DNA from: a virus | Length of the DNA: 52,895 nt | Virus record (IMG/VR): IMGVR_UViG_3300032050_000187 | Span: 1 to 52,895 of that record | Strand: one strand, 5' to 3' | In this document: positions 47,688-52,895 of the stretch, piece by piece | Numbering within the stretch: position 1 is the stretch's first letter | Layout of the letters: each line of letters begins with the position of its first letter | Position numbers and translations under genes: made by a program | The notes under the pieces: generated by a model | What the model was told of the DNA's origin: nothing | Database searches by the model: none | Seen by the model: the letters and a program-made list of their open reading frames with translations, nothing else

Positions 47688-49880
47688 TTAGTTTTTGGCG
47701 TACTTATCAACAAGGGCCATGTCAGCGGGAGAGTACTTGTTACCCGCCCCTCCAAGGATTGTAGGCGAAATCCCATACTGTGCAAACTTCTCCATGCGCA
47801 AGCGGTTGTACAGCTTGGCACGCTCTTCTGGATTGGTCATCAAGAACACGTTGTCTTTTGCCATGGCCGTAAACGCATCGTGCGCAGACTTCTCTGCGGC
47901 CCCGATCAGGTCTTTGTCTTTGGCCCCGCGCTCGATAGCTTCTGTCCCGGCAGCGTAGTACTTGCTCATGGCATCGCGGTATGCGGCTTCGGCCTCATTC
48001 TTACGCCCAGCTTGCACCATCTGCAATCCTTTGAGACCGCCTTCGCCAATGTTGGTGAGCGCGTTGGGCGACTGCCCGCTCAGTATGCCCAGACCAATCA
48101 TCAGGAAGTCTTCGCCCGACATACCTTTGCGTTCGCTCTTGGGCGTGGCTTCCTTGCCAATTTCTTTGACCTCCTTGGGAGACGGCGGTTCCGCAGGCAT
48201 CTGCCCGGTGTTTTCACCAAACTCTCTAAAAGAAACGGGCGTTGCGCCTGTAATAACGTTGGGGCCGTCATCCATGTTGCCAAGCGCCGTTGAACCAGCG
48301 GCAAGTGTGGCCAACCCTGTTTTAGCAGCCTGACCTTGACTGGCAGCAGCGCCCACTTGGGCAGCGTGTTCGGCTTCTCTTGCAATGGATGCGGCTTGGA
48401 TTTTCTCTGCCGCGCTGGCAGGCCCGGCTTGTTGCGCAAATCGTTCTGCTGCTTGCACAGGTTGTACGGCTGCTGCGCCATCGCCCACTGCCCCTTGCGC
48501 TTTTCTCAGTTTCTCCAGGTTCGATGCTTGGGCCATCTTCTCCAGGCGGGAAGCGTCTTCCGCCACGGGAACCATCCGAGCGCCGGGTGCTACCAAGTCC
48601 GTGATGCCTTGGCCTGCGGGAGTGACAGGGGTAGTTGGCCCTGGCAGTTTGGCTTGCGGCCCGGTGAGCAGTCTCTGCTCTTGTCCGCCAGTACGCGCAG
48701 CCGCAGCCATCTCTGCCTTGGCCGCAGCGATTTGTGCCTCAGTCATGTTCTTGCCGGGAGCAATTTTGCCGTACAGCTTCTCGCCCAGATTGGCTAAGCC
48801 GCCAAGAACACCAGGGCCAGTTTTGGGCACCATGCTGGCAGGGGCCAGCGGTGTCGGAGCCATGAGCGTGGTGTATGCCTGACGCCCAACATCTTGTGGC
48901 AACCCCACAGACGTAGCCCCGCGCTGGAAACTTTCAGAAGACAAGAACCCGCCCTCTGGTGCTTTGGGTGGTGCTTTAGCCGTTTGGCCAGGAATGAGGC
49001 TGGCTAAACCCTCGTCAGTTTTGCGGGGGAGTTCCGCCGCCGCCGCAGAGGGGAACACAGAAGTTGCCAAGTCCGCCAAACGGGACTGCCACCCGGATTT
49101 ATACGGCGCAAATTTCTCTGGGTCTTTTTTAATCAATGCGGCGTAGTGTTGCTCTCGCGCTGCCAGAATTTTTGAAGGTTCTCCGCCAGACTGTTCTACC
49201 AGTCTATTTGCAGGAGTAACGCCCATATTGACAGCAGTATCAAACGCAACCGTAGCAAGCGCGGGGTTCTTTTTGGCCAGTTCGTCACCACCAATTTTGT
49301 CCCAGTACCGTTCTCGGTAAATGCGTTTGGCGTCTTTTTCTGTCAGCTTGGCAATATCAAGGTCAGGATTTGCGTCTTTGTTAATGCCAAATTTAGACGG
49401 CCCTTTGCCTGCGTCATTGGCAACATACCCGCCCTCGTACCGCATAACACGGCGAAACGCCTCATCAAACGGATCAGACCCAGTAAAGACGCCGCCTGCA
49501 TACCCAGGAACTTCCCCGCCTTCTTCAAACGCAACAATGCCACCCCCGGCCATACCTTGCATATTAGGCGCTGGGAGTTGGCCAATACCACTGTCTTCTG
49601 GAAGCTGTTGGGGCGGCATACCTTGTGGCATACCTTGTGGCATACCTTGTGGGGGCATGGCAGGCGCGCCCATCTGTGCCACTTCTTGGTCAACCACTTT
49701 GGGTTGCGGTTGCGGTTGCTGTTGCATCTGCGCAGCTTGGCGCATCTGTTTGCGGCGGTTGGACTCGGACAGCGCCAGTGACAGCGTGTAAGGGTCGGTC
49801 TTGTGCATGGCTGCAAACTGTTGCAGCGCTTGATCGGGCATCCGGGCCAGTTGCGCGGTGATTTGGTTGACGTTAATCAT
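47688..49880 (-). CDS. Virion protein with GH108-type lysozyme domain
   Basis: 730 aa. A Gln/Pro/Met-rich stretch with GMPQ repeats (about 75-92) and the motif GMAGGGIVAFEEGGEVPGYA precede the glycoside hydrolase 108 domain (about 138-275): RYEGGYVAND with Glu149 as the likely catalytic acid, KFGINKDANPDLDIAKLT and RIYRERYWDKIGG. These enzymes cut the glycan chain of peptidoglycan. The rest is Ala/Gly/Lys-rich with coiled coils. Size and neighbours (Gln-rich internal protein, giant protein) suggest a virion-borne enzyme that opens the wall on entry, perhaps also the endolysin. RBS AAGGAACATCC. Confidence 0.8.
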   Translation of the reverse strand: MINVNQITAQLARMPDQALQQFAAMHKTDPYTLSLALSESNRRKQMRQAAQMQQQPQPQPKVVDQEVAQMGAPAMPPQGMPQGMPQGMPPQQLPEDSGIGQLPAPNMQGMAGGGIVAFEEGGEVPGYAGGVFTGSDPFDEAFRRVMRYEGGYVANDAGKGPSKFGINKDANPDLDIAKLTEKDAKRIYRERYWDKIGGDELAKKNPALATVAFDTAVNMGVTPANRLVEQSGGEPSKILAAREQHYAALIKKDPEKFAPYKSGWQSRLADLATSVFPSAAAAELPRKTDEGLASLIPGQTAKAPPKAPEGGFLSSESFQRGATSVGLPQDVGRQAYTTLMAPTPLAPASMVPKTGPGVLGGLANLGEKLYGKIAPGKNMTEAQIAAAKAEMAAAARTGGQEQRLLTGPQAKLPGPTTPVTPAGQGITDLVAPGARMVPVAEDASRLEKMAQASNLEKLRKAQGAVGDGAAAVQPVQAAERFAQQAGPASAAEKIQAASIAREAEHAAQVGAAASQGQAAKTGLATLAAGSTALGNMDDGPNVITGATPVSFREFGENTGQMPAEPPSPKEVKEIGKEATPKSERKGMSGEDFLMIGLGILSGQSPNALTNIGEGGLKGLQMVQAGRKNEAEAAYRDAMSKYYAAGTEAIERGAKDKDLIGAAEKSAHDAFTAMAKDNVFLMTNPEERAKLYNRLRMEKFAQYGISPTILGGAGNKYSPADMALVDKYAKN

Positions 49881-49889
49881 GGATGTTCC

Positions 49890-51236
49890 TTACGCCATTT
49901 TGGAGAGTGCCAGCTCGGCCAGACCTGCTGGGCGCTGCTCGGCTTTAACTTTGCCGCCCTTTTTCATACCCGCCATTCTGCTCAAGCCGTAGCCTGCCAT
50001 GCCCAGACCTGCCAGTTGCGACACATTGCTGGGAGCAGCTTGGTACATATTGGTGCTGGTGGACTGCATCGGCAAGCCGCGCAGCATGTTGCTCATAAAG
50101 GCCAACTGCTGCTGGGGGTACTGCTGCGCCATGGCGTAGTTCTGAATCTGCTGGTTCAGGATGCCTTGCTGCTGCGCTTGTTGCTGAGCGCCCATTTGGT
50201 TTTGCAAGTTGATGTTGCCAAGCTGTTGACCATACTGCGTCTGGCCCAACTGGCCCAACTGACCAGCGGCTTGCAGCCCGGTCTGCATCCCTTGCATCCC
50301 GTAGCCTGCACCGTACTGCTTGGACTGCTCCGCAGCTTGTTGCGCCGCCAAATTTGCTTGTTGATTGGCCAGTTGCGCTTGCATGTTTTGGCCCGCGCCA
50401 AGCTGCTGAATGCCCAGTTGTGCGTTGAGGTTTTGACTGCCAACTTGCAGCCCCGCCCCCTGATTGGCCATCTGTGCTTGCAGGTTGGCTTGCTGTTGTT
50501 GATTGAACTGTTGCTGCGCGTTCTGGAACGCCGCGTTCTGCCCCTGCGCTTGGATGTCCCCCTTCTGGGTAGCCAAGTTACGCGCGGCTTCTGCTTCCAT
50601 CAACCCCGCACGGGAGCCGCCAAATGCGCCAGAGCGCACGGCCTGACCAGCACGCTGGGTGCCTGCAATATCGGCTTGGCGCTGGGCTTCGCGTTGCTGA
50701 ATGTCCACCACATTTTGCATGTAGGGGTTCATGTACTGGCTGACGTTTGAGCCCGTGTAATCCTGCGTGCCAACTTGCTGTGCTGGCCCCATCTGGTACT
50801 GTTGCAACTGAGGCGCGGTTGCTTGCTGGGCGTTGAATTGCGTGGGGTCGTACTGGGACCCCATGGCGCGTTGGCCTGCCAAGCCTGCCAGCCCGGATGC
50901 CGTGTCCAACTGAGGCGAAGTGCCCATATTGGCCGCGCCCTTGAATGACTGCTCCTGCATGGGGCTAAACCCTGCAACGTACTTGGACGGGTCTTCGCTA
51001 AAAGGCGTGTAGCCCTTTATGCTGGTGGCAAACTTCTGCCCCGTAGCCGGGTCAGTCTCGTAGTTGTACAACTGCTGCTGGGTTGTGCCCAACATCGTTT
51101 CTACATACGGACGCGCATATTCAGGAATATTGGTGTTGGCAACAGTGGTTTGCGTAGGAGCTTGTTGCCCGCCCCCTCCGCCCACATACAGGCGTGGCCC
51201 CATGAAAAAGTCAAGTATGTCGGTAAATTTGAACAT
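49890..51236 (-). CDS. Gln-rich internal virion protein
   Basis: 448 aa from MFKFTDILDFFMGPRLYVGG; the ATG after GAGGGCATTGTG is preferred to an ATG nine codons earlier that overlaps the GNAT gene. Residues 70-430 are Gln, Ala, Gly and Asn-rich with long helical repeats (NAQQQFNQQQQANLQAQMAN). The end holds RMAGMKKGGKVKAEQRP. This layout fits podovirus internal proteins (gp14-like), which form the periplasmic tunnel for ejection. Inferred from composition and position. Confidence 0.68.
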   Translation of the reverse strand: MFKFTDILDFFMGPRLYVGGGGGQQAPTQTTVANTNIPEYARPYVETMLGTTQQQLYNYETDPATGQKFATSIKGYTPFSEDPSKYVAGFSPMQEQSFKGAANMGTSPQLDTASGLAGLAGQRAMGSQYDPTQFNAQQATAPQLQQYQMGPAQQVGTQDYTGSNVSQYMNPYMQNVVDIQQREAQRQADIAGTQRAGQAVRSGAFGGSRAGLMEAEAARNLATQKGDIQAQGQNAAFQNAQQQFNQQQQANLQAQMANQGAGLQVGSQNLNAQLGIQQLGAGQNMQAQLANQQANLAAQQAAEQSKQYGAGYGMQGMQTGLQAAGQLGQLGQTQYGQQLGNINLQNQMGAQQQAQQQGILNQQIQNYAMAQQYPQQQLAFMSNMLRGLPMQSTSTNMYQAAPSNVSQLAGLGMAGYGLSRMAGMKKGGKVKAEQRPAGLAELALSKMA

Positions 51237-51246
51237 CACAATGCCC

Positions 51247-51660
51247 TCATATTTTTGTTTCAACCACGGTATAGCGCCGTGTAAATCCCTGGCTCTCCAA
51301 GAGACGCACCATGGCTGGACGCCCTCCTGCTTGAATCTTGGTAGCGCCCATGCCGCGCAACACCGCTTTTAACTGGTCCAGTACTGGCTCGTTGACAATC
51401 CCGGCACCCCCGGCGCTGGTCACAAACGCCACCCGATCATTGGGGTAGTTTTGAAAAGCAATTGTCATCGCCCCGTTAACTTGATTGTCTTCGTCAGTAG
51501 CCACTAACAAAGTCCAGTGTCCCAACGTGACGTACATTTTGATCTGCTCAAGCGAGTAGTCGTCTTCGCCAAACTTTTCTGTTGCAGCAATGAATTTCTC
51601 CACCAGCGGCCAAGTCTGGGCAGCGTACTGTTGCGGAACATGCTGGACAGTGAGCGTCAT
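51247..51660 (-). CDS. GNAT-like acetyltransferase of the virion module
   Basis: 137 aa. The segments WTLLVATDEDNQVNGAMTIA, AFVTSAGGAGIV and KIQAGGRPAMVRLLESQGFT (with the final FTRRYTVVE) follow the GNAT order of strands and helices; the middle part gives the acetyl-CoA loop. Small GNAT-like proteins recur between internal virion genes of podophages, where the substrate is unknown. ATGA overlap with the upstream gene. Confidence 0.68.
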   Translation of the reverse strand: MTLTVQHVPQQYAAQTWPLVEKFIAATEKFGEDDYSLEQIKMYVTLGHWTLLVATDEDNQVNGAMTIAFQNYPNDRVAFVTSAGGAGIVNEPVLDQLKAVLRGMGATKIQAGGRPAMVRLLESQGFTRRYTVVETKI

Positions 51661-52652
51661 GCTGGCATGTACTTGGTCGGGTTGATCTGCTTGGCTTGAG
51701 CCTTTTTGCCTGTCCTGGCGGCGCGAACCCGGTCCATCATCTTGTACAACTGCTTGGCCCCAGCGTCCGATGAGCCGTTACCCAAGCCCGACACCACATC
51801 GGCAGAAACCACAAACTCGTCGTTGGCCAACCGGGCGGGTTGCTTGCCTGCAATGGTGGCAGGGATGCTGTCACTCATGCCGTCTCCTGGGCCTTTGAGC
51901 ATGCGCCCACCACCTGCGTAGTCCGCGTAATCACCAAGGTCAGCCAAACCGCCGCCAGCCATGTTGCGGTAGTCTTTGTACACCGGGGTGTAGGGGGTAG
52001 GCGGCTTGACCTCAAGTGGCTGGTAGCGGTTGGGGTCGTACTTAAGTTGATTTAGCGGGCCGTCATACGGGGTTTGGCCGGGAGGAGCGCCCTTGCGATC
52101 TGCGTACATAGCAGCGGCGGCAAGCGGGATGCCATATTTGGCTACGGTAGGGAGTTTTCCGTATGCGGTAGTGGCTTGGTCAAACAGACTTGGAAGGCCG
52201 GGAGTAGGAGTGGGTGCGGCAGTACTCGCGCCTGCATTAGCAACAAGATCAGGACCGCCCATAGGAACCGCGCCGGGAGCCGCCCCCGGCACAGGAACAG
52301 GAGTTGCCGTTGTAACAGGAACCGCCGCACCTTCTCCGCCAGACATTGCATCTAACCCAATCGCTGAGTCGTACCCGCCAGTAGGGGTGGGGGTGGCAAA
52401 TGCGGAAGCACCAGCAGCGCCAAGTGAAGCGCCAGCGTAACCTTGAAGACCGTAATTTATGCCTTCGCTAATGCTGCCTTTGTCAATTGCCCGGCCAGCC
52501 CCAAGAATTGCTCCCATTTCAACAGGCGACAAAGGCACGCCAAAATAAGTAGCAGTCGCAGAAGCGATCAACGGCGCATTCTGTGAAAGACTCAAATCTT
52601 TATCAAGTTGGGCAAGCTCTTTGCCGGGGTCGAATCCGCCGCCACCGCTCAT
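51657..52652 (-). CDS. Gly-rich virion protein with conserved C-terminus
   Basis: 331 aa. N-terminal half rich in Ala, Gly and Pro with hydrophobic stretches. The last 100 residues form a conserved block that I know from virion proteins of aquatic podophages: MAGGGLADLGDYADYAGGGR, DGMSDSIPATIAGKQPARLA, NDEFVVSADVVSGLGNG, and KQLYKMMDRVRAARTGKKAQ with NPTKYMPA. Role unknown; likely an ejection or head-interior protein. RBS CAGGAGTACGCTATG. Confidence 0.68.
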   Translation of the reverse strand: MSGGGGFDPGKELAQLDKDLSLSQNAPLIASATATYFGVPLSPVEMGAILGAGRAIDKGSISEGINYGLQGYAGASLGAAGASAFATPTPTGGYDSAIGLDAMSGGEGAAVPVTTATPVPVPGAAPGAVPMGGPDLVANAGASTAAPTPTPGLPSLFDQATTAYGKLPTVAKYGIPLAAAAMYADRKGAPPGQTPYDGPLNQLKYDPNRYQPLEVKPPTPYTPVYKDYRNMAGGGLADLGDYADYAGGGRMLKGPGDGMSDSIPATIAGKQPARLANDEFVVSADVVSGLGNGSSDAGAKQLYKMMDRVRAARTGKKAQAKQINPTKYMPA

Positions 52653-52683
52653 AGCGTACTCCTGGTTAATTGTTCAAATGGTA

Positions 52684-52895
52684 TCATGTTGAGAGCGCCG
52701 AGACAAATGAAAGCGTTGCTACGACGGACTGGGTTGACGGCTTGGTTGGAGTTCCAGATGCAGCGAGGTGCTGGATACTTACAGCGGTATTAGTTACAGA
52801 CCAGTAAATCTCAACGTAGTCGCTTGCCTGCATCTCGACAAAATAATTCCAGCCAACAATTGAATGCCCGTCTGTTCCAGCGTGCCTGTTTGGAA
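52684..52895 (-). CDS. Partial structural protein, C-terminus only
   Basis: The last 70 codons of a leftward gene cut by the window edge: it ends SVVATLSFVSALST. Earlier residues GTDGHSIVGWNYFVEMQASD and YVEIYWSVTNTAVSIQHLAA show strongly beta-rich, fibre- or coat-like sequence. No start is visible. It lies 31 bp before the Gly-rich virion gene. Confidence 0.62.
   Translation of the reverse strand, partial: PNRHAGTDGHSIVGWNYFVEMQASDYVEIYWSVTNTAVSIQHLAASGTPTKPSTQSVVATLSFVSALST

Noticed and set aside
1-52895. Diversity-generating retroelement for the tail fibre
   Set aside because: No reverse transcriptase and no template/variable repeat pair were seen.

Overview
The window is almost all of a tailed double-stranded DNA phage (Caudoviricetes) with a podovirus-like virion module: terminase, P22-type portal, scaffold, capsid, short adaptor-like proteins, a Gln-rich internal protein, a virion lysozyme and one giant ejection-type protein. 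No long-tail tape measure, sheath or baseplate genes are seen. There is no phage RNA polymerase, integrase, tRNA, CRISPR array or insertion sequence. Nothing here names the host. The sigma70-like promoters, strong Shine-Dalgarno sites (GGAGAAGC, AAGGAGAAAG) and moderately high GC fit a Gram-negative host. A freshwater betaproteobacterium is only a guess.

Layout. Positions 1-16371 carry the leftward late genes, in transcription order: small terminase candidate, large terminase, portal, GroES-like protein, scaffold, capsid, coat-like proteins, a run of very small basic proteins with a holin candidate, two adaptor-like proteins, tail proteins and an S74-processed fibre. Positions 16372-17077 are a divergent control region with facing promoters, a shared operator-like palindrome and a structured leader. 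Positions 17078-40093 are the rightward early region. It starts with small genes separated by hairpins (17078-19265), followed by a tightly packed string of small genes with 4-bp ATGA overlaps (19266-29450). That string is interrupted by a repeat-bearing zinc-finger protein and an M20/M28-like peptidase. Then comes replication and recombination (29447-39918): family A DNA polymerase, HExxH protein, Cas4/RecB-like Fe-S nuclease, HNH protein, SNF2-like helicase, SSB-like protein and a primase-helicase. Positions 40056-52895 are leftward again: giant 2539-aa protein, 730-aa lysozyme protein, Gln-rich protein, GNAT protein, a Gly-rich virion protein and a partial structural protein.

Both ends lie inside leftward late genes. 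If the molecule is circular or circularly permuted, late transcription from about 16.76 kb would run left through position 1, re-enter at the right edge and end at 40056, where it converges with the early operon. That makes two opposed arms from one control region, but the sequence missing between the two edges is not visible.

Most notable: a TGTC-N8-GACA palindrome in three intergenic gaps; a 294-bp element with 38-bp inverted repeats around a 34-bp A/T tract; a hairpin repeated after early genes; a mutually exclusive RNA pairing in the terminase leader; a leucine at the Phe762-equivalent position of the polymerase; and a metallopeptidase next to a large acidic repeat protein.
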